Shown here: one piece after another, positions 17,080-26,219 of the stretch | Position numbering within the stretch: the stretch's first letter is position 1 | How the letters are laid out: every line of letters starts with the position of its first letter | From: Burkholderia cepacia ATCC 25416 | Lineage (GTDB): Bacteria > Pseudomonadota > Gammaproteobacteria > Burkholderiales > Burkholderiaceae | Length of the DNA: 64,000 nt | Direction: 5' to 3' | Assembly: GCF_001411495.1 (NCBI RefSeq) | Contig: NZ_CP012982.1 | Coordinates: 2,914,001-2,978,000 of the forward strand | The notes under the pieces: generated by a model | The model's input: only the letters and a program-made list of their open reading frames with translations | Database searches by the model: none | Told to the model about the DNA's origin: nothing | Position numbers and translations under genes: made by a program

Positions 17080-19335
17080 TCAGGGCTTGCGCGCGGCCGC
17101 CTTCGCGAACGCGCCGCGCACCTCGAAGCCGATCGCGTCGGCAACATTGCCGCGCGCATCGACGAGTTCGAGCCGGTGCCGGCCCGGCCACGGCATCCAC
17201 GCGATGCGGTCGGCATGCCCGATCACCTTGTCGTCGAGCCGCCACGCGAACTTCGCGGCGTGCCCGGCCGAGCGCTCGAACCAGATCCGCTGATTCTTCG
17301 GCGGAATGTCCGGGTCGATCGCGAAGATCGTGCCGTCGGTCGGCGTGCCGATCGTCAGCGGCGCACGCGCGCCGTCCTTGCCCGGCGTGACGGGCGCGGC
17401 GAGCCGGATCGTGTCGACCGCCGTGCCCGCGACGAACCACTCGTTGCGTGACGGTTCGATGTCGCGCTCGAAGGTGATGCGGCGCGTCTCGACGCCGGCC
17501 GGCGCACGCGGCGCGCGGCTCGGCACGTCGCGGTGCAGGTAGCCGACGACGGCCGACCACACCGGCGATGCGCCCGTGACACCCGACACGTCCCACATCG
17601 GCGAGCCGTCCGCATTGCCGACCCACACGCCGACCGTATAGCGCGACGTGAATCCGACGGTCCAGTTGTCGCGCATGTCCTTGCTCGTGCCGGTCTTGAC
17701 TGCCGAGAAGAAGCGCGTCGCGAGCGGATTGTCGAAGCCGAACGTGCGTACGCGCGCGTTGTTGTCGGAGAGGATGTCGGTCACGACGAAGCTGGCCGCC
17801 TCGCTGAACACGCGCGTACCGTCGGCCGCGCGGGCGGGCGAGGCTGCGGATGCGCCGGATGCCGGTGCCGGCGCCGGCGCCGGCGCCGGCCGGTCGACGA
17901 CCTGGCGGGCGACGCCGCCGTTCGCGAGCGCGCGGTACGCGTTGGTCAGCGACAGCAGCGTGACGTCCGCACTGCCGAGCGCGAGGCTGAAGCCGTAGTA
18001 GTCGCCTTCCTGCGCGAGCGGCAGGCCGAGCGCGGTCAGCGTGCGCGCGAAGCGGTGCGGCGTGACGAGCACGAGCGTGCGCACGGCCGGCACGTTCAAC
18101 GAGCCGCCGAGCGCGCTGCGCACGCTCACCCAGCCCTTGAAATCCTTGTCGTAGTTCTGCGGGATGTACAGGCCGCCGCCGGCGGCGAGGTTGATCGGCG
18201 CGTCGTCGAGCAGCGACGCGGCCGTCAGCCGTTTCTCGTCGATCGCCTGCGCGTACAGGAACGGCTTGAGCGTCGAGCCGGCCTGGCGCGGCGCGAGCAC
18301 GGCGTCGACGTCGCGCGCGCTCGACAGCGCGCCGGACGACCCGACCCATGCACGAATCTCGCCGGTCGCGTTGTCGATCACGACGACCGCACCGTCCTGC
18401 ACGTTGCGCCGGTGCGCGGGCGCGTTGAGTTCGGTCAGCGCGCGCATCAGCGTGTCGCGCGCGAAGCGCTGCAGCGGCGCGTCGAGCGTCGTGCGCACCT
18501 GCGCGCCGGCCGCCGGCCGGACCTCGGCCGCGATGCGTCGCGCGAAGTGCGGGGCGAGGGCGGCGCCGTCGTCGCGCGCGGCGCTGGCCGGCCGCGCGGT
18601 GACCAGCTGCACGTAGCCGTCGAGCGAAGCGCAGGCCGGCTCCGCGTGCATGTCGCGCAGGATCCGGCACGCGCGCTCGGCGACCTTCGCGGGCGTGGCG
18701 TTGGGCGCACGCACGAGCGCGGCCGCGATCGCGGCTTCGCGTGCGTCGAGGCCCGACGGTGCCTTGCCGAACAGCACCTGAGACAGCGCGGCGAGGCCGA
18801 TCGTCTCGCCGCGGAACGGCACGAGGTTCAGGTATGCCTCGAGCACTTGGTCCTTGCGCCAGCCGCGTTCGAGCAGCAGCGCGTTGACGGCCTGCGAGGC
18901 CTTCTGCGGCAGCGAGCGCTGGCCCGACCGGCGCGGCGAATCGCTGAGCAGCCCGGCGAGCTGCATCGTGACGGTCGATGCGCCGCGCGTGCGTTCGTTC
19001 CACAGGTTGCCCCACGCGGCGCCGGCGATGCCGCGCCAGTCGACGCCGCTGTGTTCGTAAAAGCGCTTGTCTTCCGATACGACGATCGCCTCGCGAAACG
19101 CGGGCGACACGTCCGCGAGCGACACCCAGTCGCCGCGCCGTTCGGTGAGGTCGACGCGCGTGCGCTGCAGCGGCGTGCCGTCGCGCGCGAGCAGCACCCA
19201 GTCGGAGCTGCGCCAGTTGCGGCGCACTTCGTCGTAGCCCGGCAGCGCATGCGCGACGAGCGGCGCGGCCAGCACGACGGCGACGAATACGCGGCCGGCG
19301 AAACGCGCCGGCCGCGGCAATACCTGATCGATCAT
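17080..19335 (-). CDS. pbpC: Penicillin-binding protein 1C
   Basis: A 751-residue bifunctional-type peptidoglycan synthase anchored in the inner membrane. It has a transglycosylase GT51 domain (SEDKRFYEHSGVDWRGIAGA, then RGASTVTMQLAGLL) and a transpeptidase domain with GSTLKPFLYAQAID (SxxK) and KTGTSKDMRDNW (KTG). A C-terminal BiPBP domain follows, in the standard PbpC order. A run of Pro-Ala repeats (PAPAPAPAPAS) sits in the transpeptidase region, encoded by a GCCGGC repeat near 17866-17893. It starts 10 bp after the alpha-2-macroglobulin stop codon, so the two form an operon, as in E. coli (yfhM-pbpC). Confidence 0.94.
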   Translation of the reverse strand: MIDQVLPRPARFAGRVFVAVVLAAPLVAHALPGYDEVRRNWRSSDWVLLARDGTPLQRTRVDLTERRGDWVSLADVSPAFREAIVVSEDKRFYEHSGVDWRGIAGAAWGNLWNERTRGASTVTMQLAGLLSDSPRRSGQRSLPQKASQAVNALLLERGWRKDQVLEAYLNLVPFRGETIGLAALSQVLFGKAPSGLDAREAAIAAALVRAPNATPAKVAERACRILRDMHAEPACASLDGYVQLVTARPASAARDDGAALAPHFARRIAAEVRPAAGAQVRTTLDAPLQRFARDTLMRALTELNAPAHRRNVQDGAVVVIDNATGEIRAWVGSSGALSSARDVDAVLAPRQAGSTLKPFLYAQAIDEKRLTAASLLDDAPINLAAGGGLYIPQNYDKDFKGWVSVRSALGGSLNVPAVRTLVLVTPHRFARTLTALGLPLAQEGDYYGFSLALGSADVTLLSLTNAYRALANGGVARQVVDRPAPAPAPAPASGASAASPARAADGTRVFSEAASFVVTDILSDNNARVRTFGFDNPLATRFFSAVKTGTSKDMRDNWTVGFTSRYTVGVWVGNADGSPMWDVSGVTGASPVWSAVVGYLHRDVPSRAPRAPAGVETRRITFERDIEPSRNEWFVAGTAVDTIRLAAPVTPGKDGARAPLTIGTPTDGTIFAIDPDIPPKNQRIWFERSAGHAAKFAWRLDDKVIGHADRIAWMPWPGRHRLELVDARGNVADAIGFEVRGAFAKAAARKP

Positions 19336-19345
19336 CGCGTACTCG

Positions 19346-22300
19346 TTACTTGCCCGCGTCGGCCGGCTTCACGGTCATCGGCGGGTTCGGCCACAGGCCG
19401 TACACGGACGGCGCGTACAGCGCCTCGACACGCGTCGGCGGCAGCCCGAACGTGCCGACGTTGTTCAGCCGCACCGTGTACTCGACCGAGAATTTGCCCT
19501 TCGGCAGATAGTCGTAGTACGCACGGTAGCCGTCGAAGTCGCGCTCGATGAACGCCGGCCAGGCGCCGTCCGGCGTCTTCTCGCCCTGCGTCGCGGCTTC
19601 GGAGTCGCGGCCGAGGCCCGAACCGAGGATCGTCGAACCGGCCGGAACCGGATCGTTGACGACGACCCACGTCATGTCGCTCTGCGCGTCGATGTCGAGA
19701 TGCACGCGCACGACGTCGCCGCGCGTCAGCACGCCCTTGACGGCGGGCGACACGGGCGTGACGGTCTTCGTGATCCGGTAGCCGGCCGCGAACGGCGAAC
19801 GCAGCGGCACGGCCGCGAGGCTTTCGATCGTGGCCCACGGGCGGCCGGTGCCGTCTTGCGTGACGGACAGCGTGGCCGGTGCCTGCGACGCGCGCGGCCA
19901 CGGCAGCATCACGCTGCGGGCCGCGGCGGCGCGGGTGGCCGGGGTGGCTGGGGTGGTCGATGCAGCCGGGTCGGCGGGCGCGGGCGCCGGCGCCTGCGAC
20001 CACGAGATCGTGCGCTCGTCGCCGCCGAGCGCGACCTTCGTCGCGCCGGCAACCGGCGTGCTCTCGTAAGTGCGCGAGAAGCGCTCGACCGCGAGCAGGC
20101 CGAGCGCGTTCGACGTGGTCGTCTGCCATGCGCCCTGGCGCTGCAGGGCGAGCAGGCCGGCCGTCACGCGCGGCATCTCGTCCTTCCACGCCGGATCGCC
20201 GGCGAATTCCAGCGCGAGGCGGGCCGCGTTGGTCTCGTTGCTGGTCATCAGCCACCACAGGTCGTCGTCGCGCGCGGTCGAGAACACGAGCTGCGTGCCC
20301 TGGTACGTGAGGCGTGCCCGCAGGATCTGCTCGACCTGCGCGCGTTTCTCGTCGCGTTGCGGGATGTCCTTCACGCGCGTGAGGATCGCGTGATAGTCGA
20401 TCACCGCCGACGTCGGCCACTGGTTCGGCGCGATCTCGATCGAGCCGAGCATGCGGCCCTGCGCGGCGCCGTAGCGCGATAGCGCTTCGATCGCGGCGAG
20501 CTTGCGGAGGTCGCGATCCTGGCGCGGCGCCCACGTGTTGCGCTCGAGGCGGCCGTCGACGAAGCGCGCGAGCCCGGCTTCGAGCTGCGTGCGAAGGTCT
20601 TCCGGCAGCGCGAAGCGCGGGTCGAGACGGCTCGCCTCGTCGGACACCACGAGCAGGTACGACGACAGCGTCGCGCTGCCGGCGTGCGAATCGTCGGACG
20701 ACGGCGGGAAGTAGCTCGCGAGCCCGTCGCTGTCGAGATAGACGGGCATGCGGGCGATCAGCGCCTGCCATTGCGCGGGATCGCGCAGGCCGATCGCGCG
20801 CGACGTCTGCTGTTCGAGGCAGCGGTACGGATAGCGCTCGAACCAGCGCTTCACGCCGGGCAGTCCGTCGGCGAGTTTCGACTGCAGCGACACGGCGATG
20901 CCGCCGCGCGGCAAGCCTTGCGCGTTGTTCGCGGCGCCGGCCGGGGAGGCCACCGGCACCGTCAGCGTGCCGTCGACCTGCGCGAGCGTCGCCTGCTGTA
21001 CCGTGACCGGCAGCGCGGGCACGACCTTCTGCGCGACCGCCAGCGCGTCGGACGCGCGCTTGCCGCCTTGTTCGGCCGCTTCGATGCGCCAGTTCAGCGC
21101 ACCGGCCGCGTCGAGCGCCTGCTCGGGCACGGTGATCGTCCATGCGACTTCGGTTGCCGTATTGGCCGCCAGCGACACGGTTTGCGGTGCGACATCGAGG
21201 CCCGTCACGCGCGGCGACACGACGACCTGCATCGCGCGGTCGGTCGTGTTGCGCAGCGTGACCTGCGCGCGGAACGCGTCGCCTTCGCGCACGAGCGGCG
21301 GCAGGCCGGAGATCAGCTGCAGATCCTGCGTACTGCGGATCGACGTGCTGCCGGTGCCGAAGCGGTCGGGGCCGACCGCCGCGATCGCGACGATCCGGAA
21401 GCGCGTGAGCGCGTCGTTCAGCGGCACCTCGACGGTCGCGCTGCCGTTGGCGTCCAGCGTCACGCGCGGATTCCACAGCAGCAGCGTGTCGAACAGCTCG
21501 CGCGTCGGCGCGCTGCCGCCGCCGCCGCCGGCCGGCACGGCCTTGCGGCCGAAGTGGCGGCGGCCGACGATTTCCATCTGCGCGGTGGCCGTCTCGACGC
21601 CGTACGCGCGTCGCCGCAGCATCGCGTCGAGCAGGTCCCAGCTGTTGTTCGGCATCAGTTCGAGCAGCGCCTCGTCGACGGCCGCGACCGCGATCTGCGT
21701 GCCGGCCGGCGCGGGCTGGCCGTTCGGCAGCGTGACCTTCACGTGCGCCTGCGCCTTGCTGCGCACGGTGTAGCGCGTCGCGTCGGTCGTCACGGACACG
21801 CCGAGACGGTGCACGCCGGTGCCGACCTTTATCTCGCCGAGGCCATAGCGGAACGCGGGTTTCGACAGGTCGACGAACGCGGTCGGCGCTTCATAGTGAC
21901 GGCCCTCGCGCCAGAATGCGCGTGCCCATTCGACCGGTGCCTTCCAGCCCCACGTGAAGAACGAGTACCACGGCACCTCGCGAATCCGGCCGCGCAGCGC
22001 GAGCACCGACACATAGACGTTCGGCCCCCACGTGTCGCCGACCTTCAGGTCGACCGTCGGGTTCTTGCCGTTCAGTTCGACGATGTGCGTTTCCATCACG
22101 CCGCCGCGTTCGACCGCCACCAGCGCGGTCGCGTAGCGGAACGGCATGCGCACCTGGAAGCGGGCGGTTTCGCCCGGTTCGTACGAGGTTTTCTCGGGGA
22201 TCACGTCGATCCGGTCGGTGTTGTCGCCGCCGAACCAGAGTTCGTCTTCGCGCGTGACCCATACCGAGGTCGACGCGTTCGACGTGCGGCCGTCGCCGTC

Positions 22301-25300
22301 CTTGGCCACCGCGATCAGCTGCACGTTGCCGGCCTGTTCGAGCGTCGCGTCGCAGGCCATGCGGCCCTTGTCGTCGGTCTTGCCCGAGCACAGCACGCCG
22401 AGGTCGCGGGTGTCGCTCTTGTTGTCGTACGCATAGAAGCCGCCGACCATCCGCTTGCGCGACGACGTCGTGATGCGCGCGACGCCCTTGATCTCGATCG
22501 GCACGGACGCACGCGGCTTGCCTTGCAGGTCGACCGCCAGCGCCTGCACGGGCACGCGCTGGCCGACCGAGACCCAGCGGCCCGCCTTGATGCCGGCCAC
22601 CACCGCGGCCGGCCACAGGATCGTGTCGCCGCGAATCGTCTGCACTTCGCCGTTCGGGTCCGCGAACGTCGCTTCGAGCGCGATGCGCTTCGGTGCGTCG
22701 ACGTCGGGCAGGCCCTTCAGCGTGACCGAGCCCGCACCGTTGCGGTCGAGCGTCAGCGGCAGCTTGTCGGCGATCAGCTTCGTCGCGTCGGGATCGTTGT
22801 TCGACGACGACGCGTTGTCGCCGTCCTGCGAATCGTCGTCGGCATTGCCGTCGCTCGTGTCGGGGCGATACGGCGTGAAGCTGAAATCCTCGAAGCGATC
22901 GACGAACGGCGGCGATGCCCACTTCATCAGCGCCGACACCTGCACGGGCAGGTTCGATGCGCCACCGCCCGACACGTAGTCGATCTGCACCGCGAGCGGC
23001 GCCTCCTTTACGGCGACGAGCGGGCTCTTCTGCGCGTCGCGCGCGCCGATCGATCCCTTCAGCACCGGCAGGCGGAACGCCTCGACGCGGAAGCTGCCGC
23101 TGTAGTAGGTGGACGTGGGCGAGTCTTCCGGGCCGCCTTCGAGCTCGACGCTGTATTCACCGAGCTTCGCGGCGGCCGGCAGCGTGAACTGCGAGTCCGC
23201 GCTGTGGTCGGCCGTCCATGTGAGCGGCAGCTTGTAGGTCTGGCCCGTGCCGAGATGGCGGATCGTCACGCGCGTCGGGTATTGCGACGGGAACGCGAGG
23301 CTCTGCAGCGTCTCGGACCGGATGAAGTGCTTCATCGACACGGTTTCGCCCGCGCGCAGCAGCGTGCGGTCGAACACCGTATGCGCGCGCACGGTCCGTG
23401 CGCTGTCGGTATCGGTCGGCACGTTGAAGCGCCACGATTCGATCCCGCGGTTCCAGCCCGAGCTGACGAACGCCATGTCGGGGCCCGTCTTCGGATCGTT
23501 CACGCGGGCCGACACGAAGTAGTCGTCGAAGCGCTGCTCCGAGTCGGACGAGTTGCAAGCGCGCTTCGATTCGAACGCGCCGTCGATCTTCAGCAGCCCC
23601 TGCGCATCGGTCGTGCCGGATGCGATTTCGTCGCCGTTGCAGTCCGACACGCGGATCTGCGCGTTCGGCACGGGCTTGCCCTTGTCGAGCGTCGTGACCC
23701 ACACGAGGTTGTTTTCGCGGCCCTGTTTCAGGTGCACGCCGAGGTTGGTGACGAGCACCGTGGTGCGCACGTACATGCTCGACGGCTTCGCGAGCAGCGA
23801 GCGGCCGAGCGCGGGCGACGCGAGTTCGAGCACGTAGAAGCCGGGCTTGTCGATCGGCACGCCGACGACCTCGAACGGGCGCAGCGCCTTCGGGTCCGCC
23901 TTCGGCAGCGTCAGCGCCTGCACGCCGGGCTGGCCCTTGAGCAGGGTCAGCGAGCGCACGTCGATGCGGCGATCCTTCGGTGCGGGCGCCTTCTCGCCGG
24001 CTTCGCGCGGCACGTAGACGGGGTGCTGGCCCTTGCGTTCGAGCAGGCCGGGAATCTGGCTGTCGATCGAGCCGGCCGTCATCGACCAGTTGTCGAAGCG
24101 GTCGACGGTGCGCATCCACTGACGAATCGCGGTGTCGTCGTCGACCTTCAGGTTCGAGAACTGCGCGCCCTGGGTGTTGAGGCCGTCGATATGCAGGTCG
24201 GCTTCGACGTTGCGCAGCGTGACGGGCACGAGCGCGGGCGTATCGGGTTCGGCGAAGCGCTCGACGATCCCGAAGGTGCCCGACGAGAACTTCGCGAGCG
24301 GCGGCATCGGCGCGGTGCGCGTCGCGAGCGGGAACAGGTCGGCGTTCGACAGCGGTCGGTCGGTCACGTCGCGCAGGCCCGACGGCAATTCGACCGTCAG
24401 GCCGGCCTGCTCGGGCAGCGGCGGGTTGAACGTGACGGTGGTGACTTCCTCGCTCTTGTCGTCGGCCGCGAAGGTCGGCGACAGCGAACCGTCAGGGCCG
24501 CGCAGCTTGATCGCCTCGGCGTTCTTGCGCGAGATCGGCGCGTTGAACGACAGCGTGAGCGGGCGCAGCGGCGTGCAGGGCGCCTTCGCGTTCTCGCGCT
24601 CGCACGAGAAGCTCGCGGCGAACGGTGCGCGCACGGTGAAATCGAAGCGCCGTTCCGTTTCGTTCGGGATCCCGCTCGGGCTCGTGACGCCCTTGCCGTA
24701 CACGAGCTGCATCTTCGCGCTCGCCGGCAGCGCCTGCGCGCACGACAGCGTCAGCACGCGCGCGGCATCCTTCTTCAGCCCGAAGTGATCGAGCAGCGCG
24801 TTGCGCGCATCGTCGTCGGCGGCCGTGACGGGAATGCGGTTGCCGATGCCGGCCGCTTCGCACCAGATGTTCGCGAGCGCCGAACGCGGTTCGGCCGGGC
24901 CGTTCAGCTTGAGCACGAATACCTGGTGTTCCTCGATCTCGCGCGAGCCGGGGCGGACGTTCACCGGGAACGGGCCGCCCGTCTGGAACGTGAAGCGGCG
25001 CGGGCCGCTGGCCGCATTGCCGGCGACCGAACGCAACGCGTCGTTGAGCGAGACCGAGCAGCGCACGCCGGGCGGCAGGTCGTTTTCGAAATCGTAAACC
25101 CAGGTCTTGTCGTCGAGCCAGTGACCCTGGCCGCGCGCGGCCGCGGAATCGTTGCAGGTGACGCGCGCGGGATTCGGCGCGGACGCCGAGCCGAACGCGA
25201 CCATCGGTTCGTCGAACTTGACGACGCTCTGCCGGACTTCGGTGACGGTGCCTTGCGGCGAGACGCTCACCGTGCGGGCCGCGCCGGCATGCAGCGACAG

Positions 25301-25402
25301 TGCCGTGGCGCCGCCGAGCGCCGCGACGGCGCCAAGGCGCCAGAGCAGCCGGGTGGTGTGGTGGATGCGTTCCGTTTTGTTCTGTTTGTCGTGCTGCTTC
25401 AT
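19346..25402 (-). CDS. Bacterial alpha-2-macroglobulin with thioester (YfhM-like)
   Basis: This 2018-residue periplasmic giant is thought to trap proteases that breach the envelope. It carries a signal anchor (LLWRLGAVAALGGATALSLHAG), many macroglobulin-like beta domains, a bait-like region, and the thioester motif CLEQ (YRCLEQQTSRAIGL, about residue 1528). The latter marks the thioester-bearing YfhM type rather than YfaS, which lacks it. The linker GGGGSAPTRELFDTLLLW is typical. The start ATG at 25402 opens the signal segment; an upstream in-frame codon at 25444 is less likely. It is the first gene of an operon with pbpC, whose product would repair the wall damage that accompanies a breach. 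Confidence 0.95.
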   Translation of the reverse strand: MKQHDKQNKTERIHHTTRLLWRLGAVAALGGATALSLHAGAARTVSVSPQGTVTEVRQSVVKFDEPMVAFGSASAPNPARVTCNDSAAARGQGHWLDDKTWVYDFENDLPPGVRCSVSLNDALRSVAGNAASGPRRFTFQTGGPFPVNVRPGSREIEEHQVFVLKLNGPAEPRSALANIWCEAAGIGNRIPVTAADDDARNALLDHFGLKKDAARVLTLSCAQALPASAKMQLVYGKGVTSPSGIPNETERRFDFTVRAPFAASFSCERENAKAPCTPLRPLTLSFNAPISRKNAEAIKLRGPDGSLSPTFAADDKSEEVTTVTFNPPLPEQAGLTVELPSGLRDVTDRPLSNADLFPLATRTAPMPPLAKFSSGTFGIVERFAEPDTPALVPVTLRNVEADLHIDGLNTQGAQFSNLKVDDDTAIRQWMRTVDRFDNWSMTAGSIDSQIPGLLERKGQHPVYVPREAGEKAPAPKDRRIDVRSLTLLKGQPGVQALTLPKADPKALRPFEVVGVPIDKPGFYVLELASPALGRSLLAKPSSMYVRTTVLVTNLGVHLKQGRENNLVWVTTLDKGKPVPNAQIRVSDCNGDEIASGTTDAQGLLKIDGAFESKRACNSSDSEQRFDDYFVSARVNDPKTGPDMAFVSSGWNRGIESWRFNVPTDTDSARTVRAHTVFDRTLLRAGETVSMKHFIRSETLQSLAFPSQYPTRVTIRHLGTGQTYKLPLTWTADHSADSQFTLPAAAKLGEYSVELEGGPEDSPTSTYYSGSFRVEAFRLPVLKGSIGARDAQKSPLVAVKEAPLAVQIDYVSGGGASNLPVQVSALMKWASPPFVDRFEDFSFTPYRPDTSDGNADDDSQDGDNASSSNNDPDATKLIADKLPLTLDRNGAGSVTLKGLPDVDAPKRIALEATFADPNGEVQTIRGDTILWPAAVVAGIKAGRWVSVGQRVPVQALAVDLQGKPRASVPIEIKGVARITTSSRKRMVGGFYAYDNKSDTRDLGVLCSGKTDDKGRMACDATLEQAGNVQLIAVAKDGDGRTSNASTSVWVTREDELWFGGDNTDRIDVIPEKTSYEPGETARFQVRMPFRYATALVAVERGGVMETHIVELNGKNPTVDLKVGDTWGPNVYVSVLALRGRIREVPWYSFFTWGWKAPVEWARAFWREGRHYEAPTAFVDLSKPAFRYGLGEIKVGTGVHRLGVSVTTDATRYTVRSKAQAHVKVTLPNGQPAPAGTQIAVAAVDEALLELMPNNSWDLLDAMLRRRAYGVETATAQMEIVGRRHFGRKAVPAGGGGGSAPTRELFDTLLLWNPRVTLDANGSATVEVPLNDALTRFRIVAIAAVGPDRFGTGSTSIRSTQDLQLISGLPPLVREGDAFRAQVTLRNTTDRAMQVVVSPRVTGLDVAPQTVSLAANTATEVAWTITVPEQALDAAGALNWRIEAAEQGGKRASDALAVAQKVVPALPVTVQQATLAQVDGTLTVPVASPAGAANNAQGLPRGGIAVSLQSKLADGLPGVKRWFERYPYRCLEQQTSRAIGLRDPAQWQALIARMPVYLDSDGLASYFPPSSDDSHAGSATLSSYLLVVSDEASRLDPRFALPEDLRTQLEAGLARFVDGRLERNTWAPRQDRDLRKLAAIEALSRYGAAQGRMLGSIEIAPNQWPTSAVIDYHAILTRVKDIPQRDEKRAQVEQILRARLTYQGTQLVFSTARDDDLWWLMTSNETNAARLALEFAGDPAWKDEMPRVTAGLLALQRQGAWQTTTSNALGLLAVERFSRTYESTPVAGATKVALGGDERTISWSQAPAPAPADPAASTTPATPATRAAAARSVMLPWPRASQAPATLSVTQDGTGRPWATIESLAAVPLRSPFAAGYRITKTVTPVSPAVKGVLTRGDVVRVHLDIDAQSDMTWVVVNDPVPAGSTILGSGLGRDSEAATQGEKTPDGAWPAFIERDFDGYRAYYDYLPKGKFSVEYTVRLNNVGTFGLPPTRVEALYAPSVYGLWPNPPMTVKPADAGK

Positions 25403-25712
25403 CGCTCGATCGCCCTCGGAGGGAAGCTTTCTGTTTGATTGCACGCGATTCTAACCGACCGACATGCGCCTGCATCGTCGCGCGCAGTCAGTGTGTCGCC
25501 GGTGTACGACATGGGTGCGTCGGCCGCAACTTTGTCGCGCCGACGATACAAAAAAGCAGCGAAATGTCGATTGTCTCGGATTGCGGAACATTTAATGGAC
25601 TATAAAAAGATTGTTCGATCCGATTTGTGCGCGTACATTTCAGGTCCGCGCCAATGTTTGAGAAATATCAAGCGTGGTTTTCCCGAATCCGGTGTTCGAG
25701 AGAAAAGGAAAC
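25403..25712. other. Divergent promoter region (A2M and glucose dehydrogenase operons)
   Basis: About 310 bp with no gene. AT content rises sharply at 25540-25690 (for example ACATTTAATGGACTATAAAAAG), likely the promoter area of the dehydrogenase operon. AAAAGGAAAC before 25713 is a good ribosome binding site. Confidence 0.5.
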
Positions 25713-26219
25713 ATGCACAACGACAACACTCCCCACTCGCGTCGCACTGGCGACGCAGCCGTAACAGGCATCACTCGGCGTCAATGGCTGCAGGGCGCAC
25801 TGGCGCTGACGGCGGCGGGCCTCACGGGCTCGCTGGCGTTGCGGGCCCTCGCCGACGATCCCGGCACCGCGCCGCTCGATACGTTCATGACGCTCTCCGA
25901 AGCATTGACAGGCAAGAAGGGGCTGAGCCGCGTGCTCGGCCAGCGCTTCCTGCAGGCCTTGCAGAAGGGTTCGTTCAAGACCGCCGACAGCCTGCCGCAA
26001 CTCGCCGGCGCACTCGCGTCCGGTTCGCTGAATCCCGATCAGGAAACACTCGCGCTGAAGATTCTTGAAGCGTGGTATCTCGGCATCGTCGACAACGTCG
26101 TGATTACCTACGAAGAAGCATTAATGTTCAGCGTCGTGTCCGATACGCTCGTGATCCCGTCGTATTGCCCCAACAAACCCGGCTTCTGGGCCGACAAACC
26201 GATCGAGAGGCAAGCCTGA
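25713..26219 (+). CDS. FAD-dependent glucose dehydrogenase, small (gamma) subunit
   Basis: A 168-residue subunit with a twin-arginine signal (GITRRQWLQGALALTAAGL). In the known B. cepacia FAD glucose dehydrogenase, the 168-residue gamma subunit acts as a chaperone. It carries the signal-less catalytic subunit through the Tat pathway as a hitch-hiker and stays bound to it. The mature part (DTFMTLSEALTGKKGLSRVLG, then LGIVDNVVITYEEALMF) matches the family. The ATG overlaps nothing upstream and is preceded by AAGGAA. The stop codon overlaps the start of the alpha gene (TGATG), so the two are translationally coupled. Confidence 0.93.
   Translation: MHNDNTPHSRRTGDAAVTGITRRQWLQGALALTAAGLTGSLALRALADDPGTAPLDTFMTLSEALTGKKGLSRVLGQRFLQALQKGSFKTADSLPQLAGALASGSLNPDQETLALKILEAWYLGIVDNVVITYEEALMFSVVSDTLVIPSYCPNKPGFWADKPIERQA

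Noticed and set aside
17866..17893. A tandem GCCGGC repeat
   Set aside because: It lies inside pbpC and encodes an Ala-Pro linker, so it is coding repeat, not a separate element.
20684..25438. A plus-strand reading frame of about 1580 codons
   Set aside because: It runs opposite the alpha-2-macroglobulin gene, is built of Arg, Ala, Gly and His, and resembles no protein. Long antisense frames are expected when codon third positions are G or C.
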